From contig NC_052506.1 in NCBI RefSeq assembly GCF_014356525.2, forward strand, positions 14,320,783 to 14,384,782: a DNA stretch of 64,000 nucleotides, written 5' to 3'. The notes beneath the pieces are model-generated. The model was not told the origin of the DNA. It made no database searches and saw only the letters and a list, made by a program, of their open reading frames with translations. This document shows, piece by piece, positions 40,213-52,017 of this stretch (its first letter is position 1; every line of letters begins with the position of its first letter). A program made the translations under genes and the position numbers. This DNA comes from Nilaparvata lugens (taxonomy: Eukaryota > Arthropoda > Insecta > Hemiptera > Delphacidae).

Positions 40213-41046
40213 TATAAAAATAACAATAGAAATCTAAGTACCATTTTTTTAAATTGTTCACTCGTAACATGTTTTAGCAATTACAATGCCATCATCAAGT
40301 GATTGGGGAATAAATGAAATTACATGAAATAAATACTACTTATTTTTGAAGCTGAAAATTAGGTGTTTTTCACAATACAAGGAGCACTGTTGTCAGGTGT
40401 ACCTGGAAATCTGTATGAGATAGAGCGCTCTACCTGACCTCAGATTGTAGAGCACAAAAATACCCCCAGAGAGATTTTGAATTATACATCTAAATGGTAA
40501 CAATCCGAAGATATTGTTGATCAAAGTCTAAAATTAATCGAAAATTGATTTACTCTTAAAATTTCACTCATTTTTGAAAAATCATTACTCAGTAATCATT
40601 GGAGATAGAGAGATCCGAATGATCTCATTTTATTCAGAATTTCATATTCTAGAAAAAAGGCAAGAGAAAATTTTTCTGTCCGATTACGAGATTTGACAGA
40701 AATAGCTGAAAACTGGAAAATGAGCTGAAAATACAAGGTTTTTGGGCCACCCTGTATCTAGCACAAGGAAATTTTGCATGAAGAAATTGGTTCTGGACTT
40801 CTCTTATGTACCCAAATAGTATATTAAGAAATCAGAACTACAATATAAATTGCAAGCACACCCCCTTTTTTATGTCTATATTGACTGGACTATTATGCTT
40901 TTCCTTCTCAGCAATTGCCATTGACTTATAAGTTTCAAAACACGAGCAATGTCCACTCTCAAGAAACAGTGAGGTACAGGCTCTCCCATATTTTCTATAA
41001 CTAGAAAATAGTAACACTTGTTCATGTAAGTAGAATAAAAATGGGA
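40213..41046. other. MITE half and dispersed repeat; no gene
   Basis: 40213-40300 is the left half of the 52018 MITE family (AATCTAAGTACC, CTCGTAACATGTTTTAGC, CATCAAGTGATTGG). 40700-40820 contains GGGCCACCCTGTATCTAGCA, which looks like the end of a dispersed repeat. Confidence 0.4.
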
Positions 41047-41077
41047 ATTCTGGCACAACCTTGGGTTGTGCCAGAAT
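41047..41077. repeat. 14-bp perfect hairpin
   Basis: ATTCTGGCACAACC, a TTG loop, then GGTTGTGCCAGAAT. It lies about 210 bp upstream of the promoter at 41259 and could be a terminator, a terminal hairpin or a binding site. Confidence 0.8.
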
Positions 41078-41258
41078 CCCCCTTTTCATTTTCATATAGG
41101 TAAGAAATCACCTTGCTATGCTTTCAAGGAAGGCTGTTTCAACGACCCCCACTCTACCTCCCCCTGTCACATGACCAATGGCCACGCCCACCAGTCTTTA
41201 TCAGCATCCACTTCCTGTTCCAACAAGTTTGTATGACATCATCCCTCAACTATCTTAC

Positions 41259-41295
41259 TATAAATACTGCAGCATTGATCTGCATTCGTTCAGTT
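41259..41295 (+). promoter_or_regulatory. TATA box plus initiator
   Basis: TATAAATA at 41259-41266 and TTCAGTT at 41289-41295, about 30 bp apart. A five-codon upstream ORF (ATG 41301 to TAA) precedes the main ATG at 41321. Confidence 0.65.
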
Positions 41296-41320
41296 CGATA
41301 ATGTCAACAGTGCAGTAAAC

Positions 41321-42420
41321 ATGGATACTTCTAAAGTGTTTAATGTACCTACACTCTGTGGTAATAAAATCAAGCCTACCAATGAGCGGTTTGGTTTGTG
41401 GCTTCTAACAGAAAACCTGTACAATGACAACCATGTGACAGACATTGGAAATATCGATTACACTGCTGGAGAAGAATCACTGCTGTTGTTGCAGGATGAC
41501 TCAAATCTTGTGCCTATTACAGAACCTTTTGTGACAATATAATGCTTGTGAAAATCTGTGCTTTAGATGATTGTGAGGCAATGGACAAAAGACTTTTTGA
41601 ACTAAAAAAGGATATATGTGGATAACTTATATTTCAGAGGCAAATTCTCTAATATGGTGTTAGCTAAACATAGAGTCAAAGCAAAGCTGCCTTACCTATT
41701 GGACAGTGGAAGTGATATGTCTCAAAAGATTCTACAAGTGCTTGGCAAAGATAATTACAACGAGGTGAAACAAAAATACCAGGAACCAGTGGGTATACCC
41801 TACAAAGTGGAGCTTGCAGACGTACCAACTGCTACAAAGTGGAGCTCGCAGATGTACCAATTGCTACATTGATGGAAGAGCTACCGAGACTATTGGAGCA
41901 GCTGAGAAAGGAGCACTGCTATCTACTAGACCTGGACATAACACAGGACTTTGCTGGGGATATTCAACAAGAATGGGTTGTGTGACTTTCTAACTACAAA
42001 TCATTGTTTCTGCTTCCAAGGAGAATATAAAGAAGACTATAATGTGATAGTGGATAACAACAAAACTGTTGGGATTGATTGTTTGACTTGGGTTAATAGT
42101 AATGTGAGGGTGAAAATTTATAATAAGTTTGTATGTCAAATCACAAGGCCTGGTGTGAGCAAGCAGTTGGGTAACCATATTGTAGACTTTATTGCCTGTC
42201 CAGATATAAGTTTACGGGAAACTTTTACCTCTGATGCAGCCAAAATGCATGGTATTACACGTTTGGAAGCTACAATCTATAACTACAGTTTAGCAAATAG
42301 AGACAACAGCAAAAACATTGACCCTATTTAGGATAACTTGTCACTTTTGAATAATAGTAGAAATTATTTTCTGAAATGCTCCAATTTATTCTGTGTCCTT
42401 GGCCATCATGGATAGTATAA
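41321..42420 (+). pseudogene. Frameshifted gene, possible replication-initiator-like protein
   Basis: Four or five successive reading-frame blocks in the right order make a protein of about 330-350 aa: 41321-41542, 41541-41620, 41618-41835, a block to about 41960, and 41951-42331 with a further open stretch after a TAG to 42410. A 31-bp tandem duplication at about 41801-41867 explains one frame change. Telling motifs are YLLDLDITQDFAG, GIDCLTWVNSNVRVKIYNKF, GNHIVDFIACPDISL and GITRLEATIYNY. The sequence order D-x-T-x-DF, then K-x-YNK, then RLE-x-T recalls rolling-circle-type replication initiators (gene II/Rep_trans type), which eukaryotic Replitron transposons also carry; this is a speculative link and no HUH motif is obvious. 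Alternative: an unrecognised viral or transposon ORF. Confidence 0.35.
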
Positions 42421-42706
42421 AATTTCGTGAAAGCACAGCATGCAGCACTTAGCAAAGCTGGGGAGAAATAAGTAAGACATTGAAGTGGAATTTTAGCATC
42501 AGACCTCAGCCACTCTCTCAGCCAAAATGCTATAGCATTTGTACTGTCTCTCAGAGATCATGCAAACAATATTGGTATTTGATTTTCTACATCGGACTCA
42601 GTTTTTATGACACCACAATAAAGGAAAATGTGACCAGACAATTTCCTGCAGGTCGCTGTATTTTTTTAACTATCCCCACCTGTGGCATCAATGAACAATG
42701 TTGGTA

Positions 42707-43049
42707 CAGTAGAACGTCGATAATTTGGATGTCAAAAATCTGGACAGTCAATCATCCGGATTCTCATCTCTGGCAAGAAATAAAATTTTCATACCTTCTG
42801 TCCTCAGTGCTAAGCTCCTTACTTAAGAGTGGGCGACAGGAGAATGGCGCGAGGTGAGGAGAAAGGGAGTGGTCATCGAAGGTGGAGGTCTACCTACCAA
42901 TAATTGAATAATGTATATGCAATTTTAACAGCTTTATTTCTTAAATAGTGCGTGCTGACTGTTTTTTAACGTAATTTTGATAATCTGGATAATTTGATAA
43001 TCCGGATGAGGTCTGGTCCCAATTAATCCAGATTATTGATGTTCTACTG
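42707..43049. mobile_element. pogo/Tigger-like MITE, 343 bp
   Basis: Left end CAGTAGAACGTCGATAATTT is mirrored by AATCCAGATTATTGATGTTC followed by TACTG at the right. CAGTAGAAC.TCGATAAT is typical of pogo/Tigger termini. Left flank is TA; the right flank is AA, so the TA duplication is not perfect. No ORF inside. Confidence 0.65.
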
Positions 43050-43223
43050 AACTTGTGTTTTTGTGCAGTAAAAGTTGTATAGTCGGAGCTGACCAGTAGT
43101 GAACAGAAAATTTGTCCATGCCAACATCCTTTATGGAATTCTTGTAAGGTTTGCTATACTTTATTAACTGGATGGATTTGAATAGATTGTCATGAATGTA
43201 TTTTTTTGTAACCACCTGACTCT

Positions 43224-44020
43224 TAGCCCTACCCAAGGTTTTTCCATCATAGCACCATCGAAGCACCAACCAATGCTATCATTTAAGACCTTGTATCTCA
43301 CTTGGAGGCCGAGATCTGACTGGGTGAGGCCATATTCACTGTGAAGTTAGCCCTACCCAAGGTTTTTCCATCATAACTCCTGAACAGGTCAAGTACCAAT
43401 GATGGGGATTGGTGCTCCTGCCAAAACTAACAGAGCACTAACCAATGATACCATTTAGGACCTTGTATCTTACTTGGGGGCTGAAATCTGACTGGGTGAG
43501 GCCAAATTCACTGTGAAGTTAGCCCTACCCAAGGTTTTTTCATCATAACTCCTGAACGGGACAAGCACTAGCGATGGGGATTGGTGCTCCTGCCAGCACT
43601 AATGAAGCACTAATCAATGATACCATTAAGGACCTTGTATCTCACTTGGGGGCCGAGATCTGATTGAGTGGGGCCAAGTTCACATGAAGTTAGCCCTACC
43701 CGAGGTTTTTTCATTATAACTCCTGAACGAGAAAAACACTAACAATGGGGATTGGTGCTCCTACCAGCACTAATGAAGCACTAACCAATGATACCATTAA
43801 GGACCTTGTATTTTACTTGGGGCCGAGAACTGACTTGATGAGGCCAAATTCACTGTGAAGCTAGCCCTACCCAAGGTTTTTTCATCATAACTCCTGAATG
43901 GGACAAGCACTAACGATGGGGATTGGTGCTCCTGCCAGCACTTCACTAACGAAGCACTAACCAATGATACCATTCACGACCTTGTATCTTACTTGGGGGC
44001 CGAGATCTGACAGACCTTAT
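43224..44020. repeat. 171-bp satellite, array 1
   Basis: Units starting TAGCCCTACCCAAGGTTTTT occur at about 43224 (short, 124 bp), 43348, 43520, 43691 and 43862. Other constant blocks are ATGGGGATTGGTGCTCCTGC and ACCTTGTATCTCACTTGG. Units are about 90 percent alike. Confidence 0.9.
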
Positions 44021-44026
44021 TCTTGA

Positions 44027-44290
44027 CCTAGCTTTCGTTAATAGTGAGTATCACAATGGATTTTGGAGATTATAATAAACAAGTTCAAACCAGTTAAGGT
44101 GAAAAGCAAACACGAAATAAATAACTTTGGACCAAGACAGCAAAAAAAAAAAAGCCAGAAATAGTGCTGCTGCAAAAGAAGTCCCTGTAGTTACATGTGA
44201 GCATAAAAATGAAAAGATTTCTCAATGTGATGTTTCAACACTAGATGATGATGATATAAAAGGTAAGATTTCAACATAATCTTCTATATC
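44027..44290 (+). pseudogene. 5' exon of the transposase-like gene, paralogous copy
   Basis: Shares 44027-44290 with 47858-48115. One frame reads VKSKHEINNFGPRQQKKKKA, then EVPVVTCEHKNEKISQCDVS and TLDDDDIKG followed by a GTAAG donor at about 44271. In this copy the intron carries a piggyBac insertion at 44291 and no downstream exon. Confidence 0.5.
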
Positions 44291-45098
44291 TTAACACATT
44301 TCAGACGGTCTTGGAAACATCTTAAATGGCTGAAATGACGTGCTACGGCTATTTACGCTCACAGACACAGTGCGAGTCTGGCTCGCACAGCCTACATCAC
44401 ATTTTTAAATGATTCACTACGTATTATACTCGTTCTCAGGCTGTTCAAAACTATTACCAGGCCATTCTATATATCTTTGTCATCATTGAAAACCAGCTGT
44501 TACTTCTTTTCTTCTTCTCTGTAGTTCACAGTCGATGTTGGTCTATAACCTAGTTTTCAATCAACAACCAACGTGCTCCTGGTGTTTTATTGTTCGATAT
44601 AACTTAGACCTAGTCTAGTTCTAAAACCGTGGAAAAGTATAATGTCTGGGAACGAAAAAATCCTTTCAAATAAAGAATTATTTGAAATCTTATATAATGA
44701 TTCAGATTCAGAATTGGAAGTCAGCAACAATTTCGACTCTGATTCAGAGCTTTTTGAAAATACAGGTAGGCTATGAGCTATTTTATTTTTCATATTTGTT
44801 TTTCATGTTCATTCTCTAGGCTATGAGAATCTCAATATTCATTATTGCCTTCAGAAAACTCAAGTGTTGCCTTTGATATTTTCCATCAGCTCGATATAAT
44901 CACTCCATATTATTATATAACCATTCTCCATAATATGTTTTGTGTTGTTTATTTACAAATGCGATAATCGATCTTTGAAGTACACAAATCACATAATATA
45001 TTGTATTGTTTACAGATGTAAGCGATGCCATGTTAGAAGAGGAACAACCAGCAGAGAACATTGAGCAATCCGAGATAATTGACATAGAAAATTTATAA
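44291..45098 (+). mobile_element. piggyBac element D, 5' part only
   Basis: Begins at TTAA (44291-44294) with a CACATTTCAGACGGTC terminus. The paralogous flank at 48116-48119 has an uninterrupted TTAA at the same point, proving the insertion site. Exon 1 (ATG 44642 to 44765, ending EILYNDSDSELEVSNN ... FENTG) has a GTAGGC donor and exon 2 starts after TTGTTTACAG (45015) with SDAMLEEEQPAENIEQSE; both are typical acidic piggyBac N-termini. At 45091 the element is cut by the 260-bp repeat. Confidence 0.7.
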
Positions 45099-45335
45099 CT
45101 CTGAAATTGATGTTGCTTTCCATGACGAAAGTATGAGGAATCCATTTCACTCCTGAGAGGAGCTTCATCAGCCTGACATGAGGGGCGCTTGCTCTTATGG
45201 GTTGGACTGTGTGGCCAAAATGTGGGAAATATTACATTTGATTTGAAGTTAAGTTGATCATTTAATGAGTTGGTTTTGTCATTTTTGAGGTGTTTAAAGA
45301 TTTCGTATTGTTTCAGTGTGTTGAGTTTATTTTTG

Positions 45336-45812
45336 AAGAATAACTCCTGAACGTGACAAGCACTAACGATGGGGATTGGTGCTCCTGCCAGCACTAATGA
45401 AGCACTAATCAATGATACCATAAGGACCTTGTATCTCACTGGAGGCCGAGATCTGATTGAGGGGGCCAAGTTCACATGAAGTTAGCCCCACCCAAGGTTT
45501 TTTCATTATAACTCCTGAACGAGAAAAACACTAACAATGGGGATTGGTGCTCCTGCCAGCACTAATGAAGCACTAACCAATGATACCATTAAAGACCTCG
45601 TATTTTACTTGGGGCCGAGAACTGACTTGATGAGGCCAAATTCACTGTGAAGCTAGCCCTACCAAGGTTTTTTCATCATAACTCCTGAACGGGACAAGCA
45701 TAACAATGGGGATTGGTGCTCCTGCCAGCACTTCACTAACGAGGCACTAACCAATGATACCATTCACGACCTTGTATCTTACTTGGGGGCCGAGATCTGA
45801 CAGACCTTATTC
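45336..45812. repeat. 171-bp satellite, array 2
   Basis: Units of the same satellite as array 1, at about 45336, 45483 and 45653, ending in the same CAGACCTTATTC flank as array 1. The two arrays and their right flanks are therefore a duplicated block. Confidence 0.9.
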
Positions 45813-47857
45813 TTAGCACTTAACAGAACACATCGGTCATTTTGACCGATGCGAATTTTTGTGCCCTCATATTGGCCCTACTGATTAATGTAGGCGCTTC
45901 CCGCTCACAATACCTTCCTCCCACTCCCTTGCCAGCACGCTAACGGAATATTAGTTAGTTTAGCCTTGAGCTTTGCATGGTGCGTGTGTTCTGTTGTTTT
46001 GTCGGGTGGTCATATTTACCGGGTGTGTACTGGAACGTTATCCTAGTGTTGGTCAAGTTGACCATATGTGTTCGGTAATGTAGACTGTTGTGAACTTCTA
46101 TTCGTCTTATGCGTTATTATAACTGTCATCTATCACTTATTATTCATCATAATTGTTTCATCGTATTCATCGTTTGTTATTCATATTTTGGTTCTTCCTT
46201 ATACATATTTCTCAAATAAAATGAGCCGACCTGGGACAAGTAAATCCACAAATATGTCTTTGACAGTTGGTGATCCATCTTTTGAAGACCAAGTTTGTAG
46301 ATTATTAGATGAAGATATGGACGACCCAAATGATTCTGATGAAGAAGATTCAGTTGTGGATGACTCAGATGCTGACCCCGACTATGTGATGCATGAGAGT
46401 GGTGGAGAAGATGAATCAAGTAGTTCGGAGGATGAAGAATTGCTGGATGAGGTCGTGGGTGAGTCAAATGTAGTAGTGAATGCTGTTGCTCCAGATACTC
46501 CCCTACCACAATATTTTATAGAAAGGATGAGAAAAACTGAACAGGGCCCTCCAAATGCTTGGAAAAGCACTCATCCAACAGAAAACAAACAGACAAAGCG
46601 GCACCCAATCAGAGATTTTCAACAAAGTCATAGGGAATAGTCAGGTTGTGTATCGACCTTCAGCATATATTACAATTGATGAAATGCTTGTTCCATTTCG
46701 AGGTCGCTGCTCTTTTAGGATGTATATGCCTAAGAAACCAAAAAAATATGGCATAAAGGTAATGTGCCTTGCCGATGCTAAGACTTCTTACCTGTGCAAT
46801 GCATACATTTACACAGGAAAAGGCAGTGACGGAATCGGATTGACAGAAACAGAAAAAAATCTCAGTATTCCTACTCAATCAGTGCTTCGTTTGTGTAAAA
46901 CTATCGAGGGGAGCAATAGAAACGTTACGGCAGACAATTGGTTTTCTTCTATAGAGTGTGTGGATGAACTTACCAAAAGGAAACTTACATACGTTGGTAC
47001 ATTGAAGAAGGATAAATGATGCATACCTAATGAATTTCCTCCAAACAACAATCGCCCAACCGTATCTACCCTATATGGTTTCAGAATGATACAACTCTTC
47101 TATCTTTTGTGCCTAAAAATAACAGAGCAGTTTGTGTTTTGTCAAGCATGCATCACACAATAGAAACGAATGAAGAGAAAAGAAAACCTGAGATTATTTG
47201 TTTCTACAATGGCACTAAAGCCGGTGTTGACCACCTTGACATGAAATGTGCCATATATTCATCAAGTAGAAAGACCAGAAGGTGGCCACTCGTTATCTTC
47301 TACAGGCTTGTGAACATTGCCAGTGTCAATTCTTTCATTGTGTCATGTGTTACACCCAAGAAACAAATGTGACTCGCTTTGCCTTCATCAAGAGCCTTGC
47401 AAAAGAGTTGATTTCCCCTCATCTTCAAAAGAGGATCACAGAAGTGGCAAATCTCCAAGGGATTTGAAACAAGAAATAAACAAGATACTAGGAAATGAAC
47501 CTGATGCTCCACAGCGGGTAGGCGTGCCTGAGGACCATCTACAGAAGAGGAAGACTTGTGAGAAGTGTCCTGCAGGAAGCGACCGCAAAACACAACATAA
47601 ATGTATCAATGCAGTCTGGCGATATGCGGACAGAGTCAGCGAACAGTATGCACGGACTGTGCACCGATTGCATCTAAGAAATATTCATGAATATTCAAGT
47701 AAAAAGTTTTTTGTTCATTTACTTGATGTATTGTATTTTTCCAACACCTTTACTTACTTTTAAAATGTACAAAGTTGAAAAAACATTTCCAATTAACAAC
47801 ATGGTCAAAATGACCGACTGTGTACTTTAACATAACATGTGTTCTGGTAAGTGTTAA
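45813..47857 (+). mobile_element. piggyBac element C with both ends and a decayed transposase
   Basis: Ends are TTAGCACTTAACAGAACACA on the left and TGTGTTCTGGTAAGTGTTAA on the right, 17 of 20 positions inverted-repeat matches. The paralogous empty site at 44023-44026 reads TTGA, so the target was a TTAA-like tetranucleotide since mutated. Subterminal GGTCATTTTGACCG palindromes occur near each end. Transposase ORFs: acidic N-terminus from ATG 46221 (MSRPGTSKST), then after a deletion of the helical N-terminal third, TIDEMLVPFRGRCSFRMYMP (Asp 1), ADNWFSSIECVDEL (Asp 2), KAGVDHLDMKCAIY (Asp 3) and a Cys-rich end. Frameshifts near 46555, 47020, 47370. Confidence 0.8.
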
Positions 47858-49501
47858 CCTAGCTTTCATTAATAGTGAGTATCACAATAGATTTTGGAGA
47901 TTATAATAAACAAGTTCAAACCAGTTAAGGTGAAAAGCGAACACGAAATAAAGAACTTTGGACCAAGGCAGCAAAAAAAATAGCCAGAAATAGTGCTGCT
48001 GCAAAAGAAGTCCTTGTAGTTACATGTGCGCATAAAAATGAAAAGATTTCTTATGTGATGTTTCAACACTAGATGATGATGATATAAAAGGTAAGATTTC
48101 ATCATAATCTTCTATATCTTAATTAAACTTCCTTATTTATCTGATTGAAATAATTAATTACATCTTTTTTGTCAACTAAAGAGTCATATTTTAGCTTGTT
48201 TTGATTTTGTTATTTACTTAGCATTCATTGGCTACTCTTGGCCTCCAGATTCATCAAGATTAGAAATATATTGATTAAGCAAAAGAATATGAATCACACT
48301 ACAGTATTGAGTCCAGTTATTAAGATCATGATATATTTATATTGAGAGTAGCCTACAACATTTTTATTATTGATATCTAGGTACCCTACAACAAAATATT
48401 TCATTTTCCAGTCAATAGGCTAATCTTTTACACTTATTTTATTGAACTGAAATAAATTTGACTTACAACTAGAATGTTAGTTCTTTAAATTCAGTTTAAT
48501 TCACAATATTGTTATAAATCTGTAAACAAATTTACTTACATCCTACTAGTATAGAAAAAAAGCTTATCCACTCAGTTTATCATTACTCTATTTTCTTGCA
48601 TTATTTCAGAACATTTTTGGGCAAATGACTGTTGTTCAAATAAATAAAACATTTTGTTCATTTAGAGGGTTCTTCAATGCTGTCCATGAGAACAAGACGA
48701 AGATTGACCAGGATAACAACTTTAAGCTGAAATTCATCCATACAGCTGAACCAAAACAAAAACGACCAAGGGAAAATGATCATCCGCCAAAAACAAGAGT
48801 TGTGAATCAATATTTTATTCGAAGAATGACAGGAGAACTTGTAAGAGTATGTGCAACTTCTTTTAGATCCATAACCCAGGTAGGTCGATTTAGACTACAA
48901 TCACTAGCAAAACATTTCTTTGAGAATGGAACTTCTCGGAAGGAAAATCGTGGGGACTCTCGTATAAAAGATGAAGATATATATCCATCACTTCATGCAT
49001 CAAAAATCATATTCAAACATTCAAGTGTCGTGATTCCCACTATAGTAGGGGAAAAAGTATTTGTTCATACCTGCCACCAGAACTGTCTGTTAAAAAATGT
49101 AGACACTCTGGAAACGCGAAATGAATGAGCAAAATAAGCCAGTTTGTTCATATTCAAAATACTACCATGTTTTTGTCTCAAATTTCAATATTGGGTTTGG
49201 TAATCCTCGTGCTGATGTATGTTCTTTCTGTGAATTGATTAAAAGTAACATACAGTGTACTACAGATCCTAGTAAAAAGCAGGAACTCATCACCAAACAT
49301 CACGTTCACAAACTTCGAGCACTTAAGTTCTATCAGCTCCTTAGAGAAGAAAATCCGAATATTATTAAAATAGTATTTGACATGCAGCAGAATCAGCCCC
49401 TTCCTAAACTGAGTGTAACAGAAGTCTATTATTCACGCCAGATTTGGCTGTACAATCTGACCATTGTGATACATGATGGTGATCAAATTGAACTCATTTA
49501 A
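47858..49501 (+). pseudogene. Unclassified transposase-like gene (arthropod repeat family)
   Basis: Exon 1 is a decayed copy of 44027-44271. The main exon starts after a TTATTTCAG acceptor (48602-48610) and reads through two overlapping ORFs (48625-49128 and 49121-49501) with one frameshift. Motifs: VNQYFIRRMTGELVRVCATS, NIGFGNPRADVCSFCELIKS, and FDMQQNQPLPKLSVTEVYYS followed by RQIWLYNLTIV. I know these as signatures of a large family of uncharacterised arthropod proteins, commonly called transposase-like; the DFxQNLPLP...YxRQLW block is probably Pfam DUF7869, from memory. The acidic catalytic residues and the C-terminus beyond ELI are missing. Confidence 0.5.
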
Positions 49502-49867
49502 GGACTGTGTCCAAGAACATGAATATAAAATTAAAATCACCATATTACTAAATTAAATATGTTCTTATTTCTACTATCAATTCCATTAGGCCATCATTTT
49601 CATAGTAAAATTTAATTTATTGTGATAATCAAGTGGACACTATCAGTGGTCTATCCACATAGACCAGAGGTTTGAAGGAGTGAGCCTTCATTGCCAGAAA
49701 TTACGATGTGGTGAAAAAACAGGAACATGAATTCAAACATGGCTTTATTCAAAAAAGAAATCATCCCTATCTTATAAAACACACTGTATTCAATGTTAAA
49801 CAAAATCCAGAGAAATACTGTACTTCTTTTCTTTGCAACTGTTAATTAAACCTTGGCGTATGATTTC
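49502..49867. other. No gene recognised
   Basis: AT-rich, no ORF of note. Confidence 0.4.
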
Positions 49868-51165
49868 AGATTTGAAAGGTGACCAGTGCACATATACAGA
49901 GGCTCTCAATGCGTGTCAGGATCAACTCGAAGATGCATTAGAATGCCACAAAAATACAAGATGTGAGGGATGCTAGAGAAGATATATAAAATCTTATAAG
50001 ATATATGACTAAAAAGAACGAAAATGCAGATCAGTCTCAAAATCAGTCTCCAAAAAATTACGAAGTGGATGAGGCAGCCGAAGCTATGGAAAAGTTTCGA
50101 AACATGGCTAAACTAAATGATAATCTGAGCTTAGGAGAAATGACTGCATCTTTGAAGTAACTGAGAAACTCGAAAGCCCAGATGACACTGACAAAATAGA
50201 CCAATTTGTTTCTGGTGTAGGTAGTACTGGGAAATCACACCTAGTTCGAACATTGCAAAAATGTGTGAAAGAGAAACTGAGTAAAGATGTTGTCATTGTA
50301 CGCCAACTGGTATATCGGCATACAACATTGGTGGTCTAACTGTGTACCGGCTGCTCCAACTTGGAGTGGAAAAAGAAGATTTACCACCTTACAAGAAGGT
50401 CACTGATCATGTGTTGAAAGTTATGAGAGCAAAATTTAAATAATGTGGTATTGTTGAATATTGATGAAGTGTCGATGATATCAAATATAATGCTACATTA
50501 CATAAATCAAAGATTGTGTGAAGTGTCTGATATACAGTGCACGATAACGATGGTTGGTTTGGAAGATTACGTGTATTATTTTTTGGAGATTAGCTGCAAT
50601 AACCTCCAGTGAGGAGGTAAATAAGTTCCTTTAAGATTTGAAAGAAATTTACTATGTTAAATGTACAATGAACACAAAATATTTTTTTTCACAGAACTTT
50701 TAGAAAATTTAATTTCGAAGAGAAAGATGTAGAATAAGTCTATAATAATAGACAAACGCAACCTTGAAAAAATAATCCTTAATTACATACAAAACGCATG
50801 AAAAATAGACAAAATCTGTTAAGCTCTCTAAAACTATGATTTGATCCAAATATTACAAGTTCATAAGGAATAGGCCTGTATAAATACTCAATTTGTCCAT
50901 GTTTTTCTTAAAATGAATTTTCTCATATTCTATAATTTAAAAAAATGTGTTACTGTTTCAGGCTGCAGACACAATACCTCAGGACAAACCAATTCTTGCA
51001 AAAAATGTGAAAAGTGGGAAAGCTGGTGACTCCCAATTCACCAAAAACTTATGTTCATAGTTGTGGGACCCAGAAATTCTTAAAAATAGGAGTGTAACTG
51101 GACGAAAATCCAACGTCCACAAAGATTCAGAGGCGAAAGACTCTGACTCCTCACAAAATGGATAG
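49868..51165 (+). pseudogene. Helitron PIF1-type helicase relic
   Basis: In the frame 50190-50330: QFVSGVGSTGKSHLVRTLQK (Walker A, usual GxGTGKS degraded to GVGSTGKS), then TPTGISAYNIGGLTVYRLLQ with L, then DHVLKVMRAKF and LLNIDEVSMISNIMLHYINQ (Walker B, IDE). This order is that of Helitron helicases. Upstream 49870-50160 has a stop-ridden preceding stretch (FRNMAKLNDNLSLGEMTASL). Downstream 50960-51060 reads ILAKNVKSGKAGDSQFTKNL, plausibly a later helicase block. Several frameshifts and an AT-rich insert. The Rep domain is not found. Confidence 0.65.
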
Positions 51166-51319
51166 TTTTAGAAGTAAGTGTTATTTAGTCACATAGTTAG
51201 AGACACCCTTTTAACTTACATTAATCTTAGCAGTGGATAAAGATATAGAACCATATTTACTGAACGAGCGTTAATAAGTTCTCACTTTCAACTTACTAGA
51301 GGTCAAAGTCGTTTTCTGT

Positions 51320-51502
51320 TTGTTTGCATGTTCTACAATCACTTTAGAAAGAATTGATCAATCAGCTTCAAATGTTGAACAGGTATCCTTCAAACCTTTT
51401 TACAGGCCAAGTTCTTTGGAGAACAAAATTCATTCACTCCTTCGTCCTTTTCAAGGATATAAAAATAAAATTAAATATGCATTAGAAGAAAATTTGTTTT
51501 GA
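51320..51502 (+). pseudogene. Short unrecognised coding-like fragment
   Basis: 60 codons ending in TGA; from ITLERIDQSASNVEQVSFKP to YRPSSLENKIHSLLRPFQGY it has natural amino-acid composition. No family recognised. Might be the end of the Helitron protein or captured sequence. Confidence 0.25.
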
Positions 51503-52017
51503 TTTATTATTTTGTCAGCTGAAGTTAAATTGCATGTTATTTCTATGATCATTTCATTCATTTAAAAAAAGTAATGTAATTCAGACTCAATGCTGTCCAT
51601 CTGTGGGTTTGCTTGTTTGTGAGAATCATGTGAACAGCTCAATATTTTTTCTTTTCAAAGGATAATAATTGGACAACAGGTTTCATTAGGAGTCTTTATT
51701 CGAATTGAAAGAACACTTTGTAATTCAATTTTGTGCAAGTGCATTTATAATTTCTAAATGATTATTTTTTTCACTCCCTCTTTTTTGTGTATTTGTTATC
51801 CTAATATTTATGTGTGAGGAAATAAAATCTTTCAATGCATGTACTCCAACTATTGATATTATATGTTTCTTTAAACATACAGGTTTACTATTTTATAAGA
51901 AAGTTTTGAAATAAAATTTTAAAACAATTTTTCAATTGCAAAAAGTGTTCTGTGCATGGTCTTAATTATTATAGTACTTTCTTTTTTTCTGTTTGGCTAA
52001 ATTTGAACATAGATAAA

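Noticed and set aside
41321..42420. Firm naming as a Replitron or Rep gene
   Set aside because: No HUH triad or catalytic Tyr could be placed with confidence, and ends were not found; kept only as a hypothesis.
44900..45475. 191-aa minus-strand ORF
   Set aside because: It spans a piggyBac exon, the 260-bp repeat and satellite units in one frame, so it is an accidental open frame.
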